Shown: positions 52,972 through 62,874, counted from the first letter of the stretch. The stretch: DNA of 64,000 nucleotides from an uncultured Draconibacterium sp. (GCF_963675585.1 NZ_OY776414.1:4195001-4259000), one strand, 5' to 3'. A program made the numbers and translations. The notes: generated from the letters alone by a model not told the origin.

Positions 52972-55476
52972 TTATTTTTCCAGAAGTTTGATAAAATAGC
53001 CACCAACTACCGAACGTGCCTGAAAACCAACCTGAGTTGCATCGGGTGTTTCGTACCAGTCGGTCATTGGAACGCGATCAGGAGTTTCGGTAACAAACTT
53101 ATGTACCGGATCAATAAACTTCTGGAAAGTAGCTTTATCGTCGGCCAAAGTTGCAGTCCAAACAATCCAGTCCGACTTGGTATACGTGCGGCGGTTGTCC
53201 AATGGCAATCCGTAAGTATTTTGTTTGGTCAGGTAATAAGCGATTTCTTTCTGCGCCACCTCTTTCGGGAAAATTCCCAGGTTTAAAAGCTTATCCCAAA
53301 CCAGGTTGTACTTTTGGCTCCAGGTTCCGGGCTGATCAAAAGTCAAGCGGTAATGATCGCCGTCATCGGCCATTTTCATCCACTCCTGAGCCATTTTTTT
53401 CGCTTCTGCAGTGTATTTTTCAGCCACATCCGTTTTTCCCAACATTGCGGCCAGGCGCCCATAACTGGCAATTCCCATAATCGCTTTTGCCGAAAGGTTT
53501 ATGTTGTGTGCAAAGTGACCGGCAAAATCGTCGGTACAAAGTTGGTTTTCGGGATCAAGGCCGTTCTCCATCAGGTAGTTCGACCAGGTAGTTAATACGT
53601 CCCAGTGTTTGGCTGCATAATCAGCATTTCCCTCCATTGCGGCAATGGCAGCCGTTAATATTACCATGTTTCCGCATTCTTCAACCGGCATATCGCCACC
53701 ATACGTTTGCCCGTTGGCTTTTGGGTAAGTACCCACATCGTGCGCAGCAAAAGGTTTGGCCCATTTACCACTTTCAGAATAATAGAAAATTGGATTTAGC
53801 ATGCCCTTTAACAAATCGGGATTGTATTTTAAATACATCGGTGCCGACGGATAGGTAACATCAACCGTACCAATCGATCCGTTGCTGAAATTCTCTTTTG
53901 AAAGAAACAAAATGTTTCCCTGTTTATCTTTTACAAGCTTGTGTGCCGCAACCGACTGTCGGAAAGCCAACACACACAAATCGGCATAATTTTTACCTCC
54001 GGCTTCCATTGTCTCATCCCACAGGTTTTTGTCGAATTCGGCACATTTATTCATGATGGAAGTGTACTCCGAAACTGCCATTTTTAAAGCATCATCAATG
54101 TTCAGGGTACCATCCTGTGTCCACCATGCTTTTAAATTGTCGCCAAAATACTGAATGGATTCAATATCATCATAAGCCAACATAAGGTAGTTGTTTACCG
54201 GTTTAGAAGACACCGAACCAACATTATCAATAGTTACCATAACCGGCATTGCCTGTGTCATTACTGCCTTACTTTCGTTTTCTCCTGCCGGAATACTTCC
54301 CTCTTTCAGAAAATTTTCCTTGGCTTTAAAATAATCGCCAATGGCCATTATTGTTTGGTCAGCTTCTTTGGCAGCCAGGTAAACATATCCCCAGTCAATT
54401 CGAATATTGTCTCCCTTTTTCTCCAAAACAGCTTGTTCGGTTGTTCCGGCTTTTAAATAGTTGATACCATTTTTTGTGCCTTTTGAAATTTCCACTTCCT
54501 GAAAAGTTTCGTTTACAGCCCACTCGGGTGTGGCTTCAAAATAAATTTGTACCTCATGGCTGTTGCCGTCGTTTGCATGCACATCGTAGTTGATGTAATT
54601 AACGGGGCGCGATAACAAATCCAAATCGTTGGGTAGCAAAGGCGAAATAAATTGCAGATTTAAATCAACCGGGCCACACTGGAAACTGTAATGTGTTTGC
54701 GTTGCCGAAAGTGAAACACTTTTTTGAACTACTGTATTTGCAAATACTTCTTTGCGGTCGTTTTCCCTGAAAATACCAAAATCGACATAAGCCAGACCTC
54801 CCCGATCGAGGCAATGAGCAGCAATTACGTTTGTCCCTTTTTTGTTGAATAATTCTTCGTCAACTTTAAGAACAACCATACTTCGTGCACTTGCACCGGT
54901 ATCAACCAGCTTTTTACCATTCAGGTAAAGCACAAAATCGTCGTCGTGAGAATACACAATGTACAGTTGATTTCCTGCACTCAATTCGGGCAAAACAAAC
55001 TCACGTCGCACCCAAATTTCTTTTGTATCCCAAACAGTACCGGCATCTTCCATTCCTTCAGTACCAAAACCGGCTTTACCCGATTTCCATGATTTATCGT
55101 TAAAATCTACTTTTTCCCATCCTGTTTTTGGTTCAGAAAAAGTATAAGATCCTTCCCATTTTTCTTGTTTTGCCATTGGCACCAAAGGTTGAAGCGGAAT
55201 ATCTTCTTTTCCTAAAAAACGATAAACCTTCCCATCAACACGAATTGCTCCAATAAGCGATTGAGTTTTTCCGGTCCAGTGTTTCACAGGCACATCAAAC
55301 AGCTGATCGGCCATTGACCAGGCAGATGTATATGGATCGATTGTGATAAGTGGATATGCAGGTGCTTTAATTTCTGTGGTTGGCGACTTTCTCACCATTT
55401 CCTGATTTGGACTGCACGAAACAGCCAGCCCGGCTAAAATAATCAGTACTACTTGTTTAAAACTCAATCTTCGCAT
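52972..55476 (-). CDS. DUF4965-family (glutaminase A-like) hydrolase with inserted jelly-roll, lipoprotein
   Basis: An 834-residue lipoprotein (lipobox AVSC, Cys21). Order: DUF4964-like start (KAPAYPLITIDPYTSAWSMA), an inserted galactose-binding-like domain (about 110-250, GWEKVDFNDKSWKSGKAGFG, VRREFVLPEL, YSHDDDFVLYLNGKKL), DUF5127, DUF4965 (LAFRQSVAAHKLVKDKQGNI, GTVDVTYPSAPMYLKYNPD) and DUF1793 at the end. The fungal glutaminase name comes from an old assignment; the helical barrel looks like a glycosidase. Function in PULs is not established. A close paralog lies at 57631-60132. Confidence 0.85.
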   Translation of the reverse strand: MRRLSFKQVVLIILAGLAVSCSPNQEMVRKSPTTEIKAPAYPLITIDPYTSAWSMADQLFDVPVKHWTGKTQSLIGAIRVDGKVYRFLGKEDIPLQPLVPMAKQEKWEGSYTFSEPKTGWEKVDFNDKSWKSGKAGFGTEGMEDAGTVWDTKEIWVRREFVLPELSAGNQLYIVYSHDDDFVLYLNGKKLVDTGASARSMVVLKVDEELFNKKGTNVIAAHCLDRGGLAYVDFGIFRENDRKEVFANTVVQKSVSLSATQTHYSFQCGPVDLNLQFISPLLPNDLDLLSRPVNYINYDVHANDGNSHEVQIYFEATPEWAVNETFQEVEISKGTKNGINYLKAGTTEQAVLEKKGDNIRIDWGYVYLAAKEADQTIMAIGDYFKAKENFLKEGSIPAGENESKAVMTQAMPVMVTIDNVGSVSSKPVNNYLMLAYDDIESIQYFGDNLKAWWTQDGTLNIDDALKMAVSEYTSIMNKCAEFDKNLWDETMEAGGKNYADLCVLAFRQSVAAHKLVKDKQGNILFLSKENFSNGSIGTVDVTYPSAPMYLKYNPDLLKGMLNPIFYYSESGKWAKPFAAHDVGTYPKANGQTYGGDMPVEECGNMVILTAAIAAMEGNADYAAKHWDVLTTWSNYLMENGLDPENQLCTDDFAGHFAHNINLSAKAIMGIASYGRLAAMLGKTDVAEKYTAEAKKMAQEWMKMADDGDHYRLTFDQPGTWSQKYNLVWDKLLNLGIFPKEVAQKEIAYYLTKQNTYGLPLDNRRTYTKSDWIVWTATLADDKATFQKFIDPVHKFVTETPDRVPMTDWYETPDATQVGFQARSVVGGYFIKLLEK

Positions 55477-55526
55477 TCAATTTTCTTTTATAGGTTTTAA
55501 AATGTTTTCGTGCCCCGACACGAAAA

Positions 55527-55598
55527 TTAGTTGTTGGATTCGGTTTTAATGCCTACTTGTTCAGCCCATTCTTTCCAGGCTTTATTCAGTATCTCTAT
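55527..55598 (-). pseudogene. Short relic resembling an arylsulfatase C-terminus
   Basis: Twenty-three codons ending at TAA read IEILNKAWKEWAEQVGIKTE then SNN. This matches the W..WA..VG ending common in arylsulfatases. A perfect 8-pair hairpin (TTTTCGTG with CACGAAAA, 55507-55526) follows the stop, as after a real gene. In-frame stop upstream and no further similarity, so only the tail of a deleted gene survives. It lies in the 359-base gap before the DUF4965 gene; the rest of that gap shows nothing else. Confidence 0.4.
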
Positions 55599-55835
55599 TT
55601 AACATTGTTTAAAACGGTATGCAAGTAATGCATCGCGTGACACATTTCACTGCTTGTTACTTACATGATGCTTTTTATACCAAAAACCCTGTATTTACAG
55701 GCAAAAAATATTACTTATCTACTTCTGCCCAAAAAAACTGACTTTTAATCAGAGTACGAAATGCAGAATTCATAACTGCTTTCTGCGGCATTGAGTGATT
55801 TAATTCCAAACCGTTGAAGCAAATTCCAATTGAAA

Positions 55836-57416
55836 CTACTCGAATCCGTGGTATAGATACACTGCTCCATAAGTCCAGTTGGGGCCTTTTAATTCCGGAT
55901 AATTAAATCGGTCCATCATTAAAGCAAGGTAGCGAAATGGGTAGCCTTCGGGCAACTGAACCACATTGGGCCACACTCGTGTTCCCGATGTTTCATCCCA
56001 GGGTGGTAAATCCATGTTTAGAGTGCCTGATTCTATTAAATCGGGATACGAATAGATGTAAATTTTACGATCCTGACTCCCCGAAAAACAATAGCGTTTG
56101 TCGCCAATTTTCTGAATGGAAGTCCCGGTTGAATTGTATTTTACTGGGCCGGCAATTCGTTGGTAATTCTTGTCCCATTCATCCGACTCGAGCAGAATGG
56201 CTTTATACCCGTTGTTGTTCTCGCAGGTGAGCATTCTCCATTTCTGAGCTTCTGTGTCAAACAAAATATGCGGATCTTCAATATCGCCAACCATTCCAAA
56301 CGGAGAAGCATGCATTACCGAAAAACCAAAACGAGGATCATTTTTGCTCTCAATGGCAAGCAACTGCTTTTTTTCGTTTGGGTTTGCATAGGCACTAAAT
56401 CCGGTGGTTAATCCCCTCCAAGTGTTCGCGTTCCGATCGTAAAATATATGCGAAGCTATTTCATTTCGAAGTAAACCATCCTCGCGATCAAACAAAATAA
56501 CTCCCTCGAAACGAAGATCAAAAACGGTAGGATTTAAACTAAAAACTCCCTGAATATGCTGGGGCAAAGCGCGTCCCCTGATACTCATGGTGTACCACAA
56601 GCGTCCCTGATCAAAAATTGGTTCGCCATCTTCGTAGGTAATTGCACGAATGTCGGCCAGCCCCATTCCGGAGCTTAACGCCGACTCGACTCTATTAATA
56701 GAAAGTCCTCCTTCAGCAATACCCAGGTACAAATTTGACTGAAATGACTGCATGTATTTCTTTTGGCGCAAATCAACGAACTGAGCAAAATCAGATTGTG
56801 CAATGGCCACAGGCAAACCATTGTTTTGCATAAATAAGTTAAAACCGCTTCCCAGCATTTGCAGTATGATTTTTCCTTCGATGTTATTCAAATCCTTGTT
56901 ATTAGTAAGAATCGACTCGCTTACAAGCTCTTTGGAATCCTTAATATACTTTTGCCTCACATCCAGAATTTGTTTTTCGTTATACTGAAGAGTGACAAAA
57001 TACTGTTCCGTTTTTGTTGGATCGGAAAATTCGAAACCAATTTCGCCCTGTCCTTCACACGATGCCAGATCGATGGTATACGTAGCAAAGGGATTGAATC
57101 CTCCAAACCAAACCGCCAGCTTTGATTCTTCGTCTGAACTAAACTGCAACTGTTTATTCTCAAGTCGTATATCAGCCTGAACATCTGAATAACAAGTGCT
57201 TGGATACATGGCTGACATTCCTATAATTTCTGAGGGATACAAACCCGCCAGAGGTATTTTCTGACTTTCATCGAAAATGAACCTGCGAACTCCCTGCCTT
57301 ACAAATTTAATCTGGTCGGGCGACAGGTTTGTTTGTGCTTCTGAATGTCCGTTGAAAAACATAACAGCACAAAATAGAAGCAAAATCCGAATGTGTGATC
57401 CAATTATTGTTTTCAT
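55836..57416 (-). CDS. Secreted protein of unknown family, beta-sandwich plus propeller-like domain
   Basis: A 526-residue exported protein (signal 1-27) that I cannot place in a named family. Residues about 75-245 are beta-rich and resemble a concanavalin-type sandwich (VWFGGFNPFATYTIDLAS). From 250 the repeats look like blades of a GH43/GH32-type propeller: ADIRAITYEDGEPIFDQGRL, LWYTMSIRGRALPQ, GDIEDPHILFDTEAQKWRML (377-396), GTSIQKIGDKRYCFSG. Asp and Glu in DIEDPH and YEDGEP could be catalytic. It sits between two DUF4965 paralogs beside arabinan enzymes, so a glycosidase role is plausible but unproven. Confidence 0.55.
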   Translation of the reverse strand: MKTIIGSHIRILLLFCAVMFFNGHSEAQTNLSPDQIKFVRQGVRRFIFDESQKIPLAGLYPSEIIGMSAMYPSTCYSDVQADIRLENKQLQFSSDEESKLAVWFGGFNPFATYTIDLASCEGQGEIGFEFSDPTKTEQYFVTLQYNEKQILDVRQKYIKDSKELVSESILTNNKDLNNIEGKIILQMLGSGFNLFMQNNGLPVAIAQSDFAQFVDLRQKKYMQSFQSNLYLGIAEGGLSINRVESALSSGMGLADIRAITYEDGEPIFDQGRLWYTMSIRGRALPQHIQGVFSLNPTVFDLRFEGVILFDREDGLLRNEIASHIFYDRNANTWRGLTTGFSAYANPNEKKQLLAIESKNDPRFGFSVMHASPFGMVGDIEDPHILFDTEAQKWRMLTCENNNGYKAILLESDEWDKNYQRIAGPVKYNSTGTSIQKIGDKRYCFSGSQDRKIYIYSYPDLIESGTLNMDLPPWDETSGTRVWPNVVQLPEGYPFRYLALMMDRFNYPELKGPNWTYGAVYLYHGFE

Positions 57417-57548
57417 CTGGTATTTCTTTCAAGTACTCATTGCGTTTCAAAATTCCTTCGTGTTGACACTTTAAACTTGTTCTAATTTACATGGAATTTA
57501 TAAGATCTGAAACCAATTCCCCTTTTAGGTTTTTGCTAAAGATTAGCT

Positions 57549-57603
57549 AAAAAAAACAGCAGGAAAACTATTTTGATTTATTATCTCCATGTCTTCCTGC
57601 TGT
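57549..57603 (-). terminator. Terminator of the SusC/D-DUF4965 unit (block C)
   Basis: ACAGCAGGAA (57556-57565) pairs perfectly with TTCCTGCTGT (57594-57603). On the minus strand the hairpin runs into eight T (57549-57556). The loop is long at 28 bases. Located 27 bases after the DUF4965 stop. Confidence 0.75.
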
Positions 57604-57630
57604 ATATTTTATTTGGCTATTATGAAACTT

Positions 57631-60132
57631 TTACTTTTCCAGTAACTTTATAAAGTACCCACCAACAACCGAACGTGCCTGAAATCCAACCTGAGTTGCA
57701 TCAGTGGTTTGATACCAGTCGGACATGGGAACGCGGTCGGGAGTTTCGCTAACAAACTTATGTACAGGGTCGATAAACTTTTCGAAGGTAGCTTTGTCGT
57801 CGGCCAGCGTTGCAGTCCAAACAATCCAGTCTGATTTGGTGTACTCTTTGCGGTTGTCCAGTGGCAAACCGTAGGTATTTTGTTTGGTTAGGTAATAAGC
57901 CACTTCTTTTTGTGCCACATCGGCAGGGAAGATTTCCAGCCCAAGTAGTTTATCCCAAACCAGGTTGTACTTTTGGCTCCAGGTGCCCGGTTTATCAAAG
58001 GTTAAACGATAATGATCGCTGTCGTCGGCCATTTTTATCCACTCCTGCGCCATGTATTTTGCCTTTGTGGTATATTCCTCAGCAACCTTTGTTTTTCCCA
58101 ACATTTCTGCCAGCTTTCCGTATCCGGCAATTCCCATTATCGCTTTTACCGAAAGGTTGGTGTTGTGTGCAAAGTGTCCTGCAAAATCGTCGGTGCACAA
58201 CTGGTTTTCAGGATCGAGACCATTTTCCATCAGGTAATTGGCCCAAACCGTTAATACATCCCAGTGCTGCTCGGCGTAATCAGCATTTCCTTCTGCATCT
58301 GCAATTGCTGTGGTTAAAATCAGCATATTCCCGCATTCTTCAACCGGCATGTCGCCACCATAGGTTTGACCGTTGGCCCTTGGATAAGTTCCCACGTCGT
58401 GCGCTGCAAATGGTTTTTTCCATTTTCCGCTTTCCGAATAATAGAAAATCGGATTCAACATTCCCTTTAACAAATCGGGATTGTATTTCAAATACAAAGG
58501 AGCAGAAGGATAAGTAACATCAACCGTTCCGATAGAACCATTGCTAAAATTTTCTTTTGAAAGAAACAGAATATTTCCCTGCGTATCTTTTACCAATTTA
58601 TGGGCGGCAATACTCTGGCGGAATGCTAAAACACACAGGTCGGCATACTTTTTACCACCGGCCTGTACAGTTTCGTCCCACAATTTTTTATCAAATGAAT
58701 TGCACTGATTCAGAATTTCGGGATATTCCACAACTGCTTTATGCAAAACATTTTCGATGCTTACCTGTCCGTTTTTTGTCCACCAGCCTTTTAAATTCTG
58801 CTCAAAATACTGAATGGACTCAATGTCGTCGTAAGCGATCATTACATAGCCTTTTTTTGCCGTGCTTGTAATTTCACCCAGTTGATCGACAAAACTCATT
58901 ACCGGCATTGTTTTCGACATTTGCGAAACATACTCGTCAACACCTGCCGATATATTTCCTTCTGCGGCAAATTGTAATTTTGTGCTGTTGTAACCGCCAA
59001 TTTCAACCGACGATTCAGGCGTGCCGTTTGCGGCTAAATAAAAGTACCCCCAATCAATCCGAACATTATCGCCTTTCTTTTGAAGTATGGGCTGCTCGGT
59101 TGTTCCTGCTTTTACGTAATTAATTCCATTGGTTTTACCTTTGTTTACCGTTACTTCCTGGCTAAAATCGTTTACTGCCCACTCGGGTGTAGCTTCAAAA
59201 TATATCTGTACATCGTGTTTTTTCTTGTCGTTTGCCACAACTTTATAATTGATGTAATTAACTGGTCGCGACAACAAATCAAGGTTTTCGGGTAACAACG
59301 GCGATACAAATTCGATTTGCAGATCAACCGGGCCGCACATAAAATTGTATTGTGTTTGAGTAGCGCTTAGTGCCACTTTTGTTTGCACTGCCATTTGGTC
59401 GAAAACTTCGGTTTGTTCATTGTCCTGAATAATGCCAAAATCGACATAACCTCCGCCAATGCGATTATTACAATGTGCTGCAATTACATTTTTTTGGCCC
59501 GGGCGTAATAAATTGCGATCTATTTTTAACTCCACATTGTTGTGCCACTCGTATTCAGTTTTTACCAGTTGTACACCATTTAGGTACAATTCGAAAATAT
59601 CGTCGTGCGAGTAAATCAGCGAAATGTCGCCTTCATCCAGTAGTTCGGGCAAGGTAAATTCGCGGCGAACCCAAATGTCTTCAGTATCCCAAAGTGTATT
59701 GCAAACGGGCATTCCTTCGGTACCAAAAGCTCCCCGGCCCACATTCCACGAGTCGGCATTGTAATCAATTTGTTCCCATCCTTTTGATGGTTTCTCATTT
59801 ACATAATTTCCTTCCCAGGGGCCGCCACCTGCCATTTGCAACAAATAGGTTTTTGGTATCACTTCTTTGCCCAAAAAGCGGTATACCGTTCCGTCCACTC
59901 GTAAGGCACCAATTATTGGATGCGCTCTACCTGTCCAATGAGTTACGGGAGCATCGAATAATTGATCGGTACAAGACCATGCGCTGGTGTATGGATCGAT
60001 TGTAATTAACGGATAAGCGGGTGCACGTAGTTCGCTTTTAGTATCCGGTGTTAAAGGTTCTTTGGTTGTTTCTGTGCATGAAAATGCCATACATACTGCC
60101 AATAGCAGAATGGTAAAATAATTTTTAATCAT
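57631..60132 (-). CDS. DUF4965-family (glutaminase A-like) hydrolase, second paralog, lipoprotein
   Basis: From the ATG at 60132 this is 833 residues with lipobox FSC (Cys19); an in-frame ATG at 60165 adds 11 residues before the signal peptide and is less likely. Domain order is that of the 52972-55476 protein, including the inserted jelly-roll (GWEQIDYNADSWNVGRGAFG, VRREFTLPEL, YSHDDIFELYLNG). The C-terminal 400 residues are nearly identical in long stretches (GGDMPVEECGNM, DRVPMSDWYQTTDATQVGF). Follows the DUF3823-type gene across a terminator, so it is attached to the second SusC/D pair. Confidence 0.85.
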   Translation of the reverse strand: MIKNYFTILLLAVCMAFSCTETTKEPLTPDTKSELRAPAYPLITIDPYTSAWSCTDQLFDAPVTHWTGRAHPIIGALRVDGTVYRFLGKEVIPKTYLLQMAGGGPWEGNYVNEKPSKGWEQIDYNADSWNVGRGAFGTEGMPVCNTLWDTEDIWVRREFTLPELLDEGDISLIYSHDDIFELYLNGVQLVKTEYEWHNNVELKIDRNLLRPGQKNVIAAHCNNRIGGGYVDFGIIQDNEQTEVFDQMAVQTKVALSATQTQYNFMCGPVDLQIEFVSPLLPENLDLLSRPVNYINYKVVANDKKKHDVQIYFEATPEWAVNDFSQEVTVNKGKTNGINYVKAGTTEQPILQKKGDNVRIDWGYFYLAANGTPESSVEIGGYNSTKLQFAAEGNISAGVDEYVSQMSKTMPVMSFVDQLGEITSTAKKGYVMIAYDDIESIQYFEQNLKGWWTKNGQVSIENVLHKAVVEYPEILNQCNSFDKKLWDETVQAGGKKYADLCVLAFRQSIAAHKLVKDTQGNILFLSKENFSNGSIGTVDVTYPSAPLYLKYNPDLLKGMLNPIFYYSESGKWKKPFAAHDVGTYPRANGQTYGGDMPVEECGNMLILTTAIADAEGNADYAEQHWDVLTVWANYLMENGLDPENQLCTDDFAGHFAHNTNLSVKAIMGIAGYGKLAEMLGKTKVAEEYTTKAKYMAQEWIKMADDSDHYRLTFDKPGTWSQKYNLVWDKLLGLEIFPADVAQKEVAYYLTKQNTYGLPLDNRKEYTKSDWIVWTATLADDKATFEKFIDPVHKFVSETPDRVPMSDWYQTTDATQVGFQARSVVGGYFIKLLEK

Positions 60133-60174
60133 GGTTTTTGAATTAAGGTTCAGGTTAAAGTACACATCAGAATG

Positions 60175-60223
60175 AAAAAAAAAGGGCTACCCGCAATTAT
60201 ATATACCTATCCGGGGTAGCCCT
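60175..60223 (-). terminator. Intra-locus terminator before the DUF4965 gene
   Basis: Perfect ten-pair stem AGGGCTACCC (60183-60192) with GGGTAGCCCT (60214-60223), followed on the minus strand by nine T (60175-60183). It lies after susC-susD-DUF3823 and 43 bases before the DUF4965 start. It would reduce expression of the enzyme relative to the transporter. Confidence 0.88.
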
Positions 60224-60249
60224 CAATCTATTCAAATCCTAAAAAAACA

Positions 60250-60960
60250 TTATAAATCTATCTTTTGAACAGGGCTGAAAATCATATCTTCAACTCCCTG
60301 AATTTTAATTCCTACACGACCATAAACATAGCCTTGAGCCGGTACCAGCTCAGGAACGGTTAAAGTCATACTTATCGATGCAGGATTGGTAATGTCGCCA
60401 CCACCTATTTCGGCACTTGCCACGTTAGATGATGAACGGAAATCAACAAACTGCGTTTTATTGATGTAGAAGTTTACACGTTCGATGTTTTTTGCTCCGG
60501 CATCTGTGATAATTTTCTCGGCCTGAAATGTGGCAGTAGCAGTACTTCCGCTGGCAGAAAACTGTGCATTACGAATCATAAAGTAGGGTTCCACTTCAAT
60601 ATCCATTGTTTTGTTTCCATTCAGATTTACGTAAATGGTATCCGATCCCGATTCAGCATTGAGTTTTGTTCTCCATGGTCCCTGATTCGAAGGAATTACC
60701 AATTTGTACTGAGCATCGAAAAGCAACGAAGAATACGATCCGTCTTGCGCTACCTCAACATTTATTGGGTAACTTTTTTGCCATCCCGGTTCCCACAACT
60801 GAAAAGAAACATCTTTTGAGCTTACATTAATGGCTTCGCCGTTGTAAACAATATTTCCCTCAAGAAATGAGCCCGGTTCATCGTAGTTGTCGTAATCGCA
60901 TGAAGCAAATAATCCTGCCATTGCTACGACTAATATTATCAGTTTAAATTTTGTCTTCAT
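60250..60960 (-). CDS. DUF3823-type surface lipoprotein
   Basis: A 236-residue lipoprotein (lipobox FASC, Cys21, then acidic DYDNYDEPG). A carboxypeptidase-regulatory-like first domain (FLEGNIVYNGEAINV, then FQLWEPGWQKSYPINVEVAQ) and a second Ig-like domain (ERVNFYINKTQFVDF) match the DUF3823 pattern. Such proteins follow susD in many PULs and take the place of SusE as glycan binders. Two bases from susD. Confidence 0.83.
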   Translation of the reverse strand: MKTKFKLIILVVAMAGLFASCDYDNYDEPGSFLEGNIVYNGEAINVSSKDVSFQLWEPGWQKSYPINVEVAQDGSYSSLLFDAQYKLVIPSNQGPWRTKLNAESGSDTIYVNLNGNKTMDIEVEPYFMIRNAQFSASGSTATATFQAEKIITDAGAKNIERVNFYINKTQFVDFRSSSNVASAEIGGGDITNPASISMTLTVPELVPAQGYVYGRVGIKIQGVEDMIFSPVQKIDL

Positions 60961-60962
60961 TT

Positions 60963-62855
60963 TTAGTTTTGATTAGGATTCTTAATAATAAGATTGTTGT
61001 TGTTCACCGTTTCATCGTTAATCTCCGAATAGTAATTTCCTAAACGGAAGCGGTCGGCATTTGTCACCACTCTTGGCAATACTTCTTTAAAAATGTATTT
61101 ACCATGATTTGGACTTTCGGGCGCATAGTATTTGTATGGCCACAATGCAAATACACGATTACTTACCTCATCGGCTTTCTCCGGATTGTTTGTTAAATCA
61201 ACTGATTCACCATTCCAAACGATGTGCGCCAAACGCCAGCGTTTCATGTCCCAAAGAATGTGACCTTCGAAAGCCAACTCTACTTTACGTTCGTGAACAA
61301 TACGATCGAATGACATATCGGCCGAAGTTAAATCGGTAGTAAAACCGGCACGACGACGAACCACATTCAAATAATCGGCAGCTTTTGTAGTGTTACCCAA
61401 TTCGAAAGCAGCTTCGGCAGCATTTAAATACACTTCGGCCAAACGGTAACGTACCCACCACACTTCGCTGTTTAAACCACGCTGACCTGAACCGGTTGCT
61501 GTGTCCATAAATTTGCGGCAGTAAAAACCGGTTTGAGCTGAAAACTCCAGTTCATCAATTGGGCCATCGTAACCCACAACAGGAATCTCAGGATCGGCTT
61601 CGGTTGGGAAATGTTTACGCTGACCATAAGTAGAACCGGTTGTAATGTTGCCTTCGGCATCGATGTAACCAGCCCAGATATCCAGCTCTTTTCCTTTAAA
61701 TTTCGAACCGGGAATAATGATAGTTCCTTCCAAACGTGCATCACGACCGGCAAATATATCTTTTGGACTATCGTAATAAACATAGTCGCCTTCGGTAGTG
61801 TTGGTTTCAAAGGTTGAAAAGCTATTGTCTAAAAGTTCGAACGACTGAACCAGGTTTAATGAAGGATTTAAACGTCCTCCTTCTAAATCTTCGGCACTCG
61901 ACCAGGGCTGATTTTGAACGGTAAACGGCTGTACTTTTCCACTTTGTAATTTGTAATCTTTTACAAAAATAACTTCGGTGTTTCCGCTTTTGTCTAAAAA
62001 CAGGTTGGTAAAGTTTTCAGCCAGATTTTCCTTTTTGTTGTACAAAGCATACGTTCCGCTGTTGATTAACTCTTCGGCAGCACTTAAAGCTTTTGTATAA
62101 TATGCGTTTGCCATACTTGCCGGAATTCCAACTTCGCCACCCGGTAACGAAACGTTAGGAGTTGTAGCACCATATTTTGCAATAGAACCGGCATAAATAG
62201 CTGCACGTGCCTGCATGGCCAAAACCAAACCTTTTGTTGCACGTCCTTTTACGTTTACATCGTTTGGAAGATCGTTTTTAATGGCTTCCAACTCGTTGAT
62301 TACAAAATCATATATTTCTGATTCTTTTGAACGAGGATATTCCAAATAAGAAGGATCGCCGCTAAAATCGTAAGTTAATGGCTCAAGAATAAGTGGAACT
62401 CCCCCCATACGTTTTACCATTTCGAAATAAATACTGGCACGAATGAAACGTCCTTCAGCAATAAAACGCGCTTTATCAGCAGCCTGCAAATCATCGGTTA
62501 ATTCCGAATCGGCTTTCTGGATAAAAAGATTCACCTCGCGCATTAATTTATAGTAGTCTTTCCAATTGATTGACCATTCGCCATAACCCCAGTCGGAGTT
62601 TTTATGACGCCAGTAATCGCCAAAAGCCGAACCAAAACCTTCATCAAAGTCGGCATAATTCCACCAATTGCTAATGGTTTGAAATTCAGGAATTCGATCG
62701 TACAAATCGGCAACCACAGATAAAATCAAACTGTTATCGCTCCAAATCTGGTCGTCAATTAAAATATTGGTTGGCTCCCTGTCAAGGAAATCGGCGTCGT
62801 TACACCCCCAACTCAGGGAAAATAATATTATGAAGATATATACAAATTTTTTCAT
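60963..62855 (-). CDS. SusD/RagB-family glycan-binding lipoprotein (block C)
   Basis: A 630-residue SusD homologue, longer than the one in block A. Lipobox SWGC (Cys18), then NDADFLDREPTNILIDDQIW, the TPR region (FIAEGRFIRASIYFEMVKRM), and the C-terminal IVHERKVELAFEGHILWDMKRW. Pairs with the adjacent SusC to bind and import an unknown glycan. Only weakly similar to the block A SusD, so a different substrate is likely. Confidence 0.94.
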   Translation of the reverse strand: MKKFVYIFIILFSLSWGCNDADFLDREPTNILIDDQIWSDNSLILSVVADLYDRIPEFQTISNWWNYADFDEGFGSAFGDYWRHKNSDWGYGEWSINWKDYYKLMREVNLFIQKADSELTDDLQAADKARFIAEGRFIRASIYFEMVKRMGGVPLILEPLTYDFSGDPSYLEYPRSKESEIYDFVINELEAIKNDLPNDVNVKGRATKGLVLAMQARAAIYAGSIAKYGATTPNVSLPGGEVGIPASMANAYYTKALSAAEELINSGTYALYNKKENLAENFTNLFLDKSGNTEVIFVKDYKLQSGKVQPFTVQNQPWSSAEDLEGGRLNPSLNLVQSFELLDNSFSTFETNTTEGDYVYYDSPKDIFAGRDARLEGTIIIPGSKFKGKELDIWAGYIDAEGNITTGSTYGQRKHFPTEADPEIPVVGYDGPIDELEFSAQTGFYCRKFMDTATGSGQRGLNSEVWWVRYRLAEVYLNAAEAAFELGNTTKAADYLNVVRRRAGFTTDLTSADMSFDRIVHERKVELAFEGHILWDMKRWRLAHIVWNGESVDLTNNPEKADEVSNRVFALWPYKYYAPESPNHGKYIFKEVLPRVVTNADRFRLGNYYSEINDETVNNNNLIIKNPNQN

Positions 62856-62874
62856 CTTTTTAAAGTTTTAAAGG

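Noticed and set aside
60133-60165. Longer start for the second DUF4965 protein
   Set aside because: The extra MYFNLNLNSKT precedes a complete lipoprotein signal; ATG 60132 gives the same start geometry as its paralog.
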